A stretch of 64,000 bases of DNA from Litorimonas sp963972195 (GCA_963972195.1 CAXATH010000012.1:30018-94017); one strand, 5' to 3'. Shown: positions 17,218 through 26,125, counted from the first letter of the stretch. Numbers and translations: made by a program. Notes: generated by a model from the letters alone, not told the origin.

Positions 17218-18590
17218 TGGCCGATCCGACAAGTCTCGGCGTGATTGACGACTTTGTCGTCACCTTTACGCAATATATTGATAGCGGTTTTGGACTTCTG
17301 GGCGGGGAGGTTCAATATCTGACCGCTATACTTATCGGTATCGATATCACCTTGGCGGGTCTTTACTGGGCCATGGGACCGGACAGTTCCGTTATCGGAA
17401 AATTCCTTAAAAAGGTTATGTATGTCGGCGTCTTTGCGCTCATCATTACCAATTTCTCCAGCTTGGCCAATATCGTGTTCGACAGTTTTGGCGGTTTAGG
17501 ACTGAAGGCTACCGCGACGACACTGACCGCTGATGATTTATTGCGCCCCGGGTTTATCGCCAATACCGGTTTCCAAGCCGCTCATCCTATTCTAACCCAG
17601 ATCGGCGAGTTAACGGGCCCGGTAAAATTCTTCCATAATATCGTTCTGATTGTCGCGCTGTTTCTGGCTTGGATAATTACCCTGTTTGCGTTTTTCTTTA
17701 TCGCCATACAGCTTTTCGTGACCATTCTTGAGTTTAAGCTGACGACACTTGCCGGGTTTATTCTGATCCCCTTTGCGCTCTGGAATAAGACCTCCTTCCT
17801 CGCCGAGAAAGTTTTAGGCAATGTCGTCGCCTCAGGTGTTAAGCTTATGGTGCTGGCCATCATAATAGGCATTGGCTCGACGCTCTTTGGCGACATTACC
17901 TCCGCTTTTGCGCCGTCAGCAGCCAATCCGAACTTAGTTGTGCCTATTACGCTCAAAGACGCGGCCTCAATCATGCTCGGGTCAATGGCTTTGCTCGCAC
18001 TTGCGATTTTTGGGCCCGGTATCGCGACAGGCCTCGTGTCCGGCGCGCCTCAACTCGGCGCGGGCGCGGCTGTTGGCACCATGGCCGCTGTCGGCGCTGG
18101 GGCGCTTGCCAGCGGCGCGGTTGCAGGGGCGGGCCTCAAAGGTGTGGCCAGAGGCGGCGCGGCGTCTATCAGGGCCGGCGCTTCCATGGCGGGCGGCTCG
18201 AAAGTGGCTTACGCTCTCGGAAATATGTCCAAGGGCGGCGGGGTTGCCGGCATTGCCGCCGGTATGGGAGCCGTGGCTCAAGCGGGCGCCATGTCAGCCG
18301 CCAAAGCGGGCGGGCGAAAAGTGCTCGGCGCAAGCGAGTCCCTCTCGGCGGCTCACGGGAGCGGTATGAGAGCCGGTATGAGCGCGTTATCAAAAGGCAT
18401 GAAGGCTCCGGCAATCCCTGAGACGCAAGCCGGCACGATAAGCCTAAGAAACCCCAAAGGCCCGAATTGGGCCAGGAAAGTCCATCGTCAACAGACAACC
18501 CGGCGCGCCGCCCGCACGGCTTCGCACGCCCTTCGACAAGGTGAGGGCGGCGGGAGCGGCAATGGCCCCTCTCTCAATCCAGACGCTTAG
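17217..18590 (+). CDS. trbL: Conjugal transfer membrane protein TrbL (VirB6 family)
   Basis: This polytopic inner-membrane protein of the VirB6/TrbL family forms part of the translocation channel. Several hydrophobic helices lie between residues about 30 and 275, including LTAILIGIDITLAGLYWAMG and the IVLIVALFLAWIITLFAFFF region. Residues about 275-457 form a Gly/Ala-rich low-complexity tail ending in basic segments, as often seen in TrbL. This GC-rich tail creates long but meaningless frames on both strands. trbF follows after 20 bp with a strong AAAGGAGG ribosome site at 18596-18603. Confidence 0.93.
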   Translation: MADPTSLGVIDDFVVTFTQYIDSGFGLLGGEVQYLTAILIGIDITLAGLYWAMGPDSSVIGKFLKKVMYVGVFALIITNFSSLANIVFDSFGGLGLKATATTLTADDLLRPGFIANTGFQAAHPILTQIGELTGPVKFFHNIVLIVALFLAWIITLFAFFFIAIQLFVTILEFKLTTLAGFILIPFALWNKTSFLAEKVLGNVVASGVKLMVLAIIIGIGSTLFGDITSAFAPSAANPNLVVPITLKDAASIMLGSMALLALAIFGPGIATGLVSGAPQLGAGAAVGTMAAVGAGALASGAVAGAGLKGVARGGAASIRAGASMAGGSKVAYALGNMSKGGGVAGIAAGMGAVAQAGAMSAAKAGGRKVLGASESLSAAHGSGMRAGMSALSKGMKAPAIPETQAGTISLRNPKGPNWARKVHRQQTTRRAARTASHALRQGEGGGSGNGPSLNPDA

Positions 18591-18610
18591 TCCCAAAGGA
18601 GGATAAGAGT

Positions 18611-19312
18611 ATGAAATGGAAACGCAGTCAGTCAAAATACGGGAAAACGCCTGTGCCGGAAACGCCCTATCAGCGCGCCGGACAAAAGGAAGATAGACGC
18701 CTTGGCCGCGCCAATGCGCGCGGCAACAGATGGTGCCTCGCCTTTTTCGGGGCCATGGGCCTTGCCGCCTTATCAACAAGCGGGCTCATCTATCAAAGCG
18801 CCCAAGCGGCCATCGTGCCCTGGGTTGTGGAAGTGGACGAGACGGGGGCGGTCAAAACGGCCGGACCTGCCAAGTCAAATTTCAAAGCTTCGGACGCCCA
18901 GATCGCGCATCAACTCGCCCGCTTTATAAGCAATGTAAGGTCGGTCTCAATCGATCCGGTCGTGTTGCGCGAAAACTGGCTCAGCGCCTATGCTTACGCG
19001 ACCGATCAGGCGGCGCTTACTCTCAATTCCTACGCAAATGAGAATGATCCTTTCAAGGATATTGGGCAACGGAGCGTGACCGTCGACATCTTAAGCATTG
19101 TGAGGTCCTCTGAAGAGAGTTTCGAGGTTCGGTGGCGGGAGAAATCGTTCCGAAACGGCGCTTTTCTGACAGGGCAGACCTACACAGCCAGCCTGTCAAT
19201 CATCATGGAGCCGCCAAGAGACGCCGAGACCCTGCACCGCAACCCAATTGGTCTCTACGTTCACGGTCTTCACTGGTCAAAAGATCTCACGGCAAGAGGA
19301 GCGCCGCAATGA
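18611..19312 (+). CDS. trbF: Conjugal transfer protein TrbF (VirB8 family)
   Basis: This bitopic inner-membrane scaffold protein of the VirB8 family has 233 residues. The cytoplasmic N-terminus contains PETPYQRAGQ and RLGRANARGNRW, followed by one membrane helix (about 38-58). The periplasmic domain carries IVPWVVEVDETG and the NENDPF and RWREKSF segments typical of TrbF. Its stop overlaps the ATG of trbG (ATGA). The start has an AAAGGAGG site 7-8 bp upstream. Confidence 0.92.
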   Translation: MKWKRSQSKYGKTPVPETPYQRAGQKEDRRLGRANARGNRWCLAFFGAMGLAALSTSGLIYQSAQAAIVPWVVEVDETGAVKTAGPAKSNFKASDAQIAHQLARFISNVRSVSIDPVVLRENWLSAYAYATDQAALTLNSYANENDPFKDIGQRSVTVDILSIVRSSEESFEVRWREKSFRNGAFLTGQTYTASLSIIMEPPRDAETLHRNPIGLYVHGLHWSKDLTARGAPQ

Positions 19313-20349
19313 AACAGCTTACTTCTCCCACAAACTTTTTGACCGCTCTCTCAATCTTAACGCTTACAGGAAGCTTGTCCGCCTGTTCCAGTCTTCCAGA
19401 CCTATGGAACGGGGCGTCTTCCAATGTGGTGACCTTACCTTCCCAGATGTCCAGAACATTTCCTGAGCTGAAACAAAGGGAAGTAGCTTTTCCAATCGAA
19501 ATGACACCTGCTCAGTCCAAAAGGCAAGAGATTCCGCAACCCATAACGGTGCTCCCTGTCGACGTCGAAATTTTTGAACGCGGACCCTCGTTTTCAGGAT
19601 ATCAGGCCGTTCGCTTTGCGCAAGATAAGGCCCTCATGTCGCCGAAATCCGAGAATTACTTCAACGCCGTCCAGCTCTATCCCTATTCAGAAGGGGCGTT
19701 ATACGAGGTTTACACATCTCCCGCACAAATTACCGATATTACTCTACAAGAAGGTGAAGAGCTTATCACCGTCTCTGCAGGAGACACACAAGACTGGATC
19801 GTTGGCGATACGGTCTCGGGATCAGGGGCAACCGAGCAGGTTCATATTCTTATAAAACCGAGCGGAGAAAACCTCTCGACAAACCTGATTATAACGACAA
19901 CCAAAAGAAGCTATTATCTTGTCCTTAAATCGTCTCGCGAGATTTATATGGCGGCTGTGGCATGGCGCTACCCGCAGGACTTTCTCAAAACGATTTTTCA
20001 GCCGAAGCCTGAAAGTCCACATGTTATTCCGGCCAGTTTCAAAAAGCCGCACCTGACGTTTAATCCCGATGAGCTTCGTTTCATTTACCGCATCAAAGGC
20101 GACAGCCCGAATTGGCGCCCGACCCGTGTGTTTGATGATGGCAAAAAGGTGTTTATTCATTTTCCGGAAGGCTTGGCTGTTTCGGAAGCGCCGCCCTTAT
20201 TTGTTACTGACAAGAAGAAGAAGCAAAAAAGGCTTGTCAATTACCGCGTCAAAGACGGGTATTATATAGTAGATCGTCTCTTCGACTTTGCAGAGCTGCG
20301 CATCGGAGAGAAGACCCAAGTCGTTGTTCGCATTGAGCGTATCTCATGA
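19309..20349 (+). CDS. trbG: Conjugal transfer lipoprotein TrbG (VirB9 family)
   Basis: This outer-membrane-associated component of the secretion core belongs to the VirB9 family. ATG 19309 overlaps the trbF stop and yields 346 residues beginning with a lipoprotein-type signal ending LTGSLSAC, where the Cys (residue 24) would be lipidated. An in-frame start at 19132 would lie far inside trbF. Typical VirB9/TrbG segments are AVQLYPYSEGALYEVYTS, LQEGEEL, DTQDWIVGD and, near the end, VFDDGKKVFIHFPEGL and VVRIER. It overlaps trbI by 4 bases. Confidence 0.92.
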   Translation: MKQLTSPTNFLTALSILTLTGSLSACSSLPDLWNGASSNVVTLPSQMSRTFPELKQREVAFPIEMTPAQSKRQEIPQPITVLPVDVEIFERGPSFSGYQAVRFAQDKALMSPKSENYFNAVQLYPYSEGALYEVYTSPAQITDITLQEGEELITVSAGDTQDWIVGDTVSGSGATEQVHILIKPSGENLSTNLIITTTKRSYYLVLKSSREIYMAAVAWRYPQDFLKTIFQPKPESPHVIPASFKKPHLTFNPDELRFIYRIKGDSPNWRPTRVFDDGKKVFIHFPEGLAVSEAPPLFVTDKKKKQKRLVNYRVKDGYYIVDRLFDFAELRIGEKTQVVVRIERIS

Positions 20350-21599
20350 GCGCGCCGGCCCCAAACCTCTCCATCCGGGCGCGTCCTCGTGCAGTGAGGC
20401 GGTTGAGCCGTAAGGCCCTTATGGGCGGGGCGTTCATTTCGAGCGCGGTCATGTTTGCGGCTTTGGCGACAGCCTTGAAATCTCCAGCGAGAGAAGCCGA
20501 TCAATCTCAAGAGCTTTATAACGTCACGCATAAACCTATGGCGTCAGGTCTGGAGCTTCTGCCTAAGTCTTACGCAGAGATGAAACCTGTCCTCGGACCG
20601 CCTTTGCCGGGCGACTTGGGCGAAGCTTATCTCTCCAAACGGACAACGGGTTCTCCGGAAGTTGTAAAGACCAGCTCTGTAACTGAACCTGCAATTCCAG
20701 TTCAGGCGCTGCCGCAGTCTGTGAGGCGCGTTGCGACAGCACCGACAGTAGATGCGGAGGAACCTTTGAGACCGCAAGTCTCGGGACTTTTCTTTGAGGT
20801 AGGTCGTAAACGAGAAAATAGCCATTTTTCACCGCCCGCCAGCGAGTTCTCTCAACTGCGGAATGCGGAAATTGGGTCTCCTTTTCCTGACTATTCCGCC
20901 TATGCGGATCCTGCTTCACTGTTTGAAGGCGTTGATCATCAAACCGACCCAAACAGACAATCTGAGAAGCAAAGCTTTTTAGAGCAAGAGACGGACGGTA
21001 TTTATAATTCGCATGGCTTGGTCTCACCGCGTTCACCCTATCAAGTCATGGCAGGGAGTTTAATTCCAGCCTCATTGATTACGGGCCTGAATTCAGACTT
21101 GCCGGGACAGGTAATCGGGCAAGTCTCCGAAAACGTCTATGACACCGTCACGGGTCAGCATTTGCTTATTCCGCAAGGCGCTCGACTTATGGGCCGCTAT
21201 GATAGCGTCATCGCCTTTGGACAGAGCCGGGCGCTCGTTGTCTGGACCCGTCTGATACTTCCAAATGGAGACAGCATTCAGCTCGACAATCTACCGGGGG
21301 CTGACAGCCAAGGCTTTGCAGGCCTTAAAGACAAGGTAGATCGCCACACTTGGCAGTTTATCAAAGGAGCGGCCTTGTCCTCCTTGCTTTCTGTCGGGTC
21401 AGAGCTTGCCAGCGATGACGGAGACCGTCTGACGCGCGCTTTACAAAACGCCGGGCAGGACACCGCCAATATCACCGGGCAGCGGATCATTGACCGAAAC
21501 CTCAATGTCCAGCCCACACTCAAAGTGCGTCAGGGATGGCGGTTTAACGTCATTGTCTCGCGCGACCTTATCCTCAAACCCTATGGAGACAGCCAATGA
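20346..21599 (+). CDS. trbI: Conjugal transfer protein TrbI (VirB10 family)
   Basis: This protein spans from the inner to the outer membrane in the core complex. It is 417 residues long, with a short basic N-terminus, one membrane helix (about 25-45), a Pro-rich periplasmic linker and a C-terminal VirB10 domain from about residue 225. Domain landmarks are YQVMAGSLIPASLITGLNSDLPGQ, ENVYDTVTGQHLLIPQGARLMGRYD, VVWTRLILPNGDSI and the final VRQGWRFNVIVSRDL. The stop overlaps the next ATG. Confidence 0.94.
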   Translation: MSAPAPNLSIRARPRAVRRLSRKALMGGAFISSAVMFAALATALKSPAREADQSQELYNVTHKPMASGLELLPKSYAEMKPVLGPPLPGDLGEAYLSKRTTGSPEVVKTSSVTEPAIPVQALPQSVRRVATAPTVDAEEPLRPQVSGLFFEVGRKRENSHFSPPASEFSQLRNAEIGSPFPDYSAYADPASLFEGVDHQTDPNRQSEKQSFLEQETDGIYNSHGLVSPRSPYQVMAGSLIPASLITGLNSDLPGQVIGQVSENVYDTVTGQHLLIPQGARLMGRYDSVIAFGQSRALVVWTRLILPNGDSIQLDNLPGADSQGFAGLKDKVDRHTWQFIKGAALSSLLSVGSELASDDGDRLTRALQNAGQDTANITGQRIIDRNLNVQPTLKVRQGWRFNVIVSRDLILKPYGDSQ

Positions 21600-21820
21600 G
21601 CCAACCTCAAATCAAACTCAACAAACTTCCCGATACCAAGCCGACAAAGCACACAATTTCTGTGGCGCCGGACTTGGAAGCTGATTTGCAAAGCTACGCT
21701 GCGGTCTATGAACAGGCTTACGGCGAAAAGGCCAATATCTCAGCGCTTATCCCGTCAATGCTTTCAAGTTTTCTTGCAAGCGATGCGGGTTTCAAAAAGG
21801 CCAAGCGAGAGCTGGCCTAA
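21596..21820 (+). CDS. DUF2274 family protein downstream of trbI
   Basis: This small protein (74 residues) resembles DUF2274 proteins, which commonly follow trbI in alphaproteobacterial conjugative elements. It has a hydrophilic N-terminus (KLNKLPDTKPTKHTISVAPDLEADLQSYA), then a predicted helix, resembling a ribbon-helix-helix arrangement that could bind DNA. The function is unknown. Its ATG overlaps the trbI stop, so it belongs to the same transcript. Confidence 0.8.
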   Translation: MSQPQIKLNKLPDTKPTKHTISVAPDLEADLQSYAAVYEQAYGEKANISALIPSMLSSFLASDAGFKKAKRELA

Positions 21821-21853
21821 TTTCCACCACGTCAAGCACAGGAGAAAAACGCT

Positions 21854-22177
21854 ATGGCTACTATTGGAACATTCAAACCGACCGCGACAGGCTTTGAGGG
21901 CACGATCGCTACATTGATGACAAATAAAAAAGTTCGCTTCGTCGCAAATGAAAAGAAGAAGACCGAGAACAGTCCAGACTATTTTGTCAAATCCGGCCGA
22001 TGTGATCTTGGCGTGGCTTGGAATGATGTCACAGAGCCTCAGGATGATGCAGAGCCGTTGGAATATATCAGCGTGAAGCTCGATGGCCCTGAAATGACAA
22101 AGCCTATCAACGCTGCTTTGTTTTACCGTGAAGACGGCGCTGATCTCGTATGGTCTCGTCCAAAATCCAATACATAG
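21854..22177 (+). CDS. DUF736 family protein
   Basis: This 107-residue protein fits DUF736, a family repeatedly found in conjugative and integrative elements of Alphaproteobacteria. It starts with MATIGTFKPTATGFEGTIATL and contains the GRCDLGVAW and YISVKLDGPEM segments and the C-terminal ALFYREDG typical of it. It is probably a small beta-rich protein. No function is established. It is separated from the DUF2274 gene by 33 bp and is likely part of the same transcript. Confidence 0.87.
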   Translation: MATIGTFKPTATGFEGTIATLMTNKKVRFVANEKKKTENSPDYFVKSGRCDLGVAWNDVTEPQDDAEPLEYISVKLDGPEMTKPINAALFYREDGADLVWSRPKSNT

Positions 22178-22188
22178 CAAAATTTGAA

Positions 22189-22218
22189 AATGGGTGCGAA
22201 TTAAGGTGCGCACCCATT
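22189..22218 (+). other. Strong 10-bp stem hairpin between the DUF736 gene and the 73-residue gene
   Basis: A perfect 10-bp inverted repeat (arms 22189-22198 and 22209-22218, core GGGTGCG/CGCACCC, 10-nt loop) follows the DUF736 stop. No T run follows, so it is not a classical intrinsic terminator. It could protect the 3' end of the trb transcript or limit translation of the next gene, whose ATG at 22224 lies 5 bp downstream. The GTG at 22194 lies inside the stem and is an unlikely start. Confidence 0.5.
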
Positions 22219-22223
22219 CCGTT

Positions 22224-22442
22224 ATGTCGAACCTGCCAGCCAGAGAAAGAGAATTAGAGGACTGCCTCGCGGTTGTGGCATGCGTAATTAACCACCACGG
22301 CGAAGACTATTGGCCGATCTATAAGCTGTTTGAAGAAGAGCTAGAAAGACTTCGGTCTCGCCGAAGAAGGTTGAACCAAATGCTTAGTCATATTCCGTCA
22401 TTTCAAAAGAGGAATGCTCCAAGGGCAACCCATGAGCAATAA
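22224..22442 (+). CDS. Small hypothetical protein at the end of the trb locus
   Basis: This 72-residue protein begins MSNLPARERELEDCLAV and ends in a charged segment (ELERLRSRRRRLNQML). I do not recognise its function. Similar short proteins sit beside DUF736 genes in integrated elements. ATG 22224 was preferred over GTG 22194, which would lie inside a hairpin, although no clear ribosome site precedes either start. Amphipathic, Arg-rich helices suggest nucleic acid or protein contact. That is inference only. Confidence 0.5.
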   Translation: MSNLPARERELEDCLAVVACVINHHGEDYWPIYKLFEEELERLRSRRRRLNQMLSHIPSFQKRNAPRATHEQ

Positions 22443-22621
22443 ATTCAATAATAGAATACTTTTCCATTACCTTTAATCAACCAAATCGGAAAATTCGTTA
22501 TTTCAGCTGAGGGGGGCTTAGCGGACCTAAGATTATTTTGATTGGCCAACGAAATATGGCTTGTTTCGTTACCTTGGACGTGTAAAATTGTGGTGAACAA
22601 CAAGTTGAGGCGGGAGGCGGC

Positions 22622-23116
22622 ATGAAATTCACACCTGGTCAGCTACGAAATGTGACTTCAATTAGTCAGGAAACATATAGGCATTGGAAAAAATCGTTTC
22701 CAAACTTAGAGAAAAGTAACAGTAAAAAACCTTGTTTTTCTGCTGGTGATATACTTGCGGTACTTATAATCCGCTCTCTCACACAAAGTTTTCGTATTCA
22801 AGTAAGTGCTTTGACGGATGTTTCGGGACATCTTTTTTCCCTCACGAACTCAACGCCATGGTTTAACCTTGAGCGTGGAGTATTATTGGTCAGCTTACCA
22901 GAGAAGCGTGTGGAATTGATTTCAGCCACATCGTCTTTTATCCCATCTCACTCACTTTTAGTTCTACCATTGAATGAGCTCACACAAGTGATCAGTGAAA
23001 GCCTTTTGTCTAATGGTCGAACCAGCTCGCAGAGAACTCTACAATTCCCGCTTTTTCAACAAGTAAGCACTCAAAGTAAACTCAGTGAATCTTCCACGAG
23101 AGCGAAACAATCATGA
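22622..23116 (+). CDS. MerR-like winged-helix protein preceding an adenine methyltransferase
   Basis: This 164-residue protein opens with FTPGQLRNVTSISQETYRHWKKSFPNLEKS, which resembles the DNA-binding helix-turn-helix of MerR-type proteins, followed by FSAGDILAVLIIRSLT. The C-terminal half has no recognisable domain. The ATG has a good ribosome site (GGGAGG) 5-6 bp upstream. Its stop overlaps the methyltransferase start by ATGA, so the pair is translated together. It may be a regulator of the operon or a specificity partner. A 179-bp AT-rich gap upstream separates it from the trb locus and likely carries its promoter. Confidence 0.65.
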   Translation: MKFTPGQLRNVTSISQETYRHWKKSFPNLEKSNSKKPCFSAGDILAVLIIRSLTQSFRIQVSALTDVSGHLFSLTNSTPWFNLERGVLLVSLPEKRVELISATSSFIPSHSLLVLPLNELTQVISESLLSNGRTSSQRTLQFPLFQQVSTQSKLSESSTRAKQS

Positions 23117-25608
23117 GCGCCATTCAGGCTATCACTGAAGGGCTTTCTAGTCTGGGTTACCGTAGTGAGGCAATTATCCCAGACTATTCATTCTCTGACG
23201 TCTGGTCACCTCATGTAGAAAATAGGGTTGTAGCGTTAGCAGCCTTCACGCAGACCCCACCATCTTATCGATCTGCCGCCATAGCTGTTCTTGATGGTTC
23301 TGATGACAATCAGCGAGAAATAGTCGCTTCTCATAAAGCGTTATGTGCTCCGCTCGCATTCGTTATTTCCGGCGATAATGTTTCTATTTGGGAAGTAAAA
23401 CAAGAGGGGTCGCCAAGGTTAAAACAAACAGTATCCGTAAAGGCAATACCAGAGCTGTTCCTTGACAATAAGGATAGTTGGAACCCTGATGCAATTCATC
23501 GAGCAAAGTCCATAGGTACATTCAACAAAACTTATCAGTTAGATTTCGTAGATTTAGGTTTATTGCCCGCAGTTGAGGGCGAAATACATGTCAAACTTGA
23601 CAAGCTACTGAATGAAGCACTTCTCGCCGCTGAAAAATCTTATGACCTTTCAAACACAGTGCAAGCACAGCAGCTGTTTAGAGTTTTATTTCGATTGCTG
23701 GCTGCAAAAGTTTTAAATGATCGAGGGCATCCGTATTCTAAAAATTGGGACAATGATGACCTTACTTCAGTATTGCGGAAGATTGAGGAATATTATTCAC
23801 TTGATGCAGTATTTATGCGTCCTAACTCAGATCCTTATCATGCCTTTGAGGCAGCGTGGAATGTGATTTTATCTGGCATTAGTTTTTCCAATATTTCTTC
23901 TGAGGATTTAGCGTTTGTTTATGAGAACACTCTTGTCACTCCAAAAACCAGAAAGCAATTTGGAACACACAGTACTCCAAGACAGGTAGCCGAGTATATC
24001 GTTTCACGATTGGACCTTCATAAATACTCACCGGAAAAAATACAAATTTATGAGCCATTTGCCGGCGCTGGCGTTTTTCTTGTCTCCGCGCTCAGGCATT
24101 TGAGGGATTTACTACCAGTTGAATGGTCCGACGAGTGCCGTCATAAATTTTTGTTGAAACACTTATCTGCGGATGAACTGGATGCATTTGCCTGTGAGGT
24201 TGCTCAACTGTCAATGATTTTAGCGGACTACCCGAATCATAATGGATGGCAAATCAGCCGTCACGATTTATTTGATGGGAATGTACTGTTTGATAGAATG
24301 GACGAGCACAATATTGTCCTATGCAACCCTCCTTTCGAGAACTTTACAATTGAAGAACGGGCAAAGTACCCGATATCAAAATCTAACGTTTCAAAGGCAT
24401 ATGTTGCATTGGATATGGCTTTAGCATCTTTTCCCAATGCAATCGGGTTTGTTTTACCTCGTCCTTTTATTCAAGGCAGGCAATTTAAATCTTTACGTAA
24501 AAAAGTTGAGGCGCAATTCTGCGAGATTGAACTGGTGACTCTACCTGACAGAATCTTTCAGGTGGCAAAAGTAGAGAGTTCATTGCTTATAGCTCACTCG
24601 CCTCGAACCGATGATCAAACTGAAACAAACATTACCGCTACAGAAGTTTATGATGACGGGCGTCTAGATTTTTTGAAAGCCGGCGCAGTCTCGACACAGC
24701 GATATACCAGCCGACATTATTCCGATGAGCTTGGCGGCAACCTCTGGATTCCAGAACTTCATCGAGTTTGGAAATATTTGGATAACAACCCGAAGCTGGG
24801 AGAACAGTATAATGTTCATCGTGGAATCGAGTGGCATATTTCTCAACATGAGGCTTGGGATCATTCTCAAAAACGTGGCTATAAACAAGGCTTGCATACG
24901 TCAAAAGGGCTAACACAATTTGGCCCCGTTGACACCACTTGGTTAAATACAAATGATGATGTGTTGCGAGGCAACGCAATGCGGCATGCGTGGGATAAAC
25001 CTAAGTTAATTATGAATGCCGCAAGATTAAGCCGCGGCCCATGGCGGCTCGCGGCGAGATTCGATATTGATGGGCTAGTGTGTTCCCAACAATTTTTCGG
25101 TATCTGGCCGAAAGTTGGTCAATCAGATGAGGAATTGTTGATAATGTCAGCTATTCTAAATAGCCCAATCGCAAATGCGTATATTTTTGTTCATTCACCG
25201 GAAAAACGAATTCGAGTTTCAGCGGTTAAAAACATCCCATTACCTCGGCGGTATCCTAACGAAGCTATAGACTTAATACTCAAATACAAAAATGCCTTAC
25301 GCCCGGATCAAGTCTTTAATTATTCAGAAGATGATTTAAATGAAATTTTGACCCAGATTGATGCAGCAATCCTCGCTGCTTATGACTTACCTGCCTCAAT
25401 TGAACAAAAGTTGTTGGGTAAGTTTACTGATGCGAAAAGGCCGACAATTCATAACTGGGAACATTGGTACATCTCTAATCCTGGGCACGGACAAACACTC
25501 AAGGAAAGAATTGGTGGAAATTTTAAGCCGTGGGGACGGTGGGTTTCTGGTACCTTTAAGCCTCTTCCGAAAGAGGAAGTACACTTGCTAAGAGACTTCG
25601 GAGTTTAA
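23113..25608 (+). CDS. N6-adenine DNA methyltransferase with large N- and C-terminal extensions
   Basis: This 831-residue protein has a gamma-class N6-adenine methyltransferase core. Motif I is EPFAGAGVFLVSAL (near residue 312) and motif IV is NPPFENF (near residue 404). The order of the motifs and the C-terminal region (residues about 560-760, including ECH-like segments NSPIANAY and VKNIPLPRR) resemble type IIG or TaqI/Eco57I-group enzymes with a target-recognition domain. The N-terminal 300 residues could hold a decayed nuclease-like fold (CAPLAFVISGDNVSIWEVK), but I see no convincing PD-(D/E)XK catalytic set. No separate restriction enzyme is adjacent. The next gene encodes a PIN nuclease 4 bp away. 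Confidence 0.82.
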   Translation: MSAIQAITEGLSSLGYRSEAIIPDYSFSDVWSPHVENRVVALAAFTQTPPSYRSAAIAVLDGSDDNQREIVASHKALCAPLAFVISGDNVSIWEVKQEGSPRLKQTVSVKAIPELFLDNKDSWNPDAIHRAKSIGTFNKTYQLDFVDLGLLPAVEGEIHVKLDKLLNEALLAAEKSYDLSNTVQAQQLFRVLFRLLAAKVLNDRGHPYSKNWDNDDLTSVLRKIEEYYSLDAVFMRPNSDPYHAFEAAWNVILSGISFSNISSEDLAFVYENTLVTPKTRKQFGTHSTPRQVAEYIVSRLDLHKYSPEKIQIYEPFAGAGVFLVSALRHLRDLLPVEWSDECRHKFLLKHLSADELDAFACEVAQLSMILADYPNHNGWQISRHDLFDGNVLFDRMDEHNIVLCNPPFENFTIEERAKYPISKSNVSKAYVALDMALASFPNAIGFVLPRPFIQGRQFKSLRKKVEAQFCEIELVTLPDRIFQVAKVESSLLIAHSPRTDDQTETNITATEVYDDGRLDFLKAGAVSTQRYTSRHYSDELGGNLWIPELHRVWKYLDNNPKLGEQYNVHRGIEWHISQHEAWDHSQKRGYKQGLHTSKGLTQFGPVDTTWLNTNDDVLRGNAMRHAWDKPKLIMNAARLSRGPWRLAARFDIDGLVCSQQFFGIWPKVGQSDEELLIMSAILNSPIANAYIFVHSPEKRIRVSAVKNIPLPRRYPNEAIDLILKYKNALRPDQVFNYSEDDLNEILTQIDAAILAAYDLPASIEQKLLGKFTDAKRPTIHNWEHWYISNPGHGQTLKERIGGNFKPWGRWVSGTFKPLPKEEVHLLRDFGV

Positions 25609-25612
25609 TATT

Positions 25613-26125
25613 TTGCTTGGAGTTTTATATGACACAAGCGTCCTCTCCGCATTGCTTGATACGTCTCATCCAAGACATAAACTTGCGATGGAATTTGTTA
25701 CATGTTTGCCACAAGGTGTCCCAGAGTATATTTCTGTTATATCTATGGCGGAGCTTAAGTTTGGGGTTTACCTGCCTGTTCAAATTAGCGGTAAAGCTCT
25801 TCCAAAATTGGAAAACATGATTGCTGAAGCTCAGGAGTATGCGGCGTTGGAAATCAATCCACACACTTCAGAAGCTTATGCTGTGATAAAAAGCAAAATG
25901 GCTAAGAAATATTTAGCAAAAGCAAACCGACGATACAGGGCTAAATATATTGAAGATTGGATTGATCAAAATACTGGCAAAAAATTACAAATAGACGAAA
26001 ATGATTTATGGCTTTGCGCGCAATCAAAAGAGCGAGGACTGACACTCATAACAGCAGACCCAGGCATGAAACGTATCGCAGAGGCTGATAGCGATGTAGA
26101 ACTGAAAATATTACTTCCGCAATAA
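25613..26125 (+). CDS. PIN-domain nuclease (VapC-like, extended)
   Basis: This 170-residue protein fits the PIN family of Mg-dependent ribonucleases. The acidic residues expected in the active site are Asp7 (VLYDTSVLSALLD), Glu47 (ISMAELKFG), Asp131 (ENDLWLCA) and Asp149 (LITADPGM). It is longer than a typical VapC toxin (about 130), with a basic insertion around residues 94-122 (KSKMAKKYLAKANRRYRAKY). It starts at TTG 25613 (ATT 25610 is the alternative) and lies only 4 bp after the methyltransferase. No VapB-like antitoxin gene is next to it, so the methyltransferase or HTH protein may fill that role. Confidence 0.85.
   Translation: MLGVLYDTSVLSALLDTSHPRHKLAMEFVTCLPQGVPEYISVISMAELKFGVYLPVQISGKALPKLENMIAEAQEYAALEINPHTSEAYAVIKSKMAKKYLAKANRRYRAKYIEDWIDQNTGKKLQIDENDLWLCAQSKERGLTLITADPGMKRIAEADSDVELKILLPQ

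Noticed and set aside
17938..18498. Long open frames on both strands inside trbL
   Set aside because: They follow the GC-rich Gly/Ala tail of trbL and have Arg/Pro-rich translations without family character, so they are shadows of trbL.
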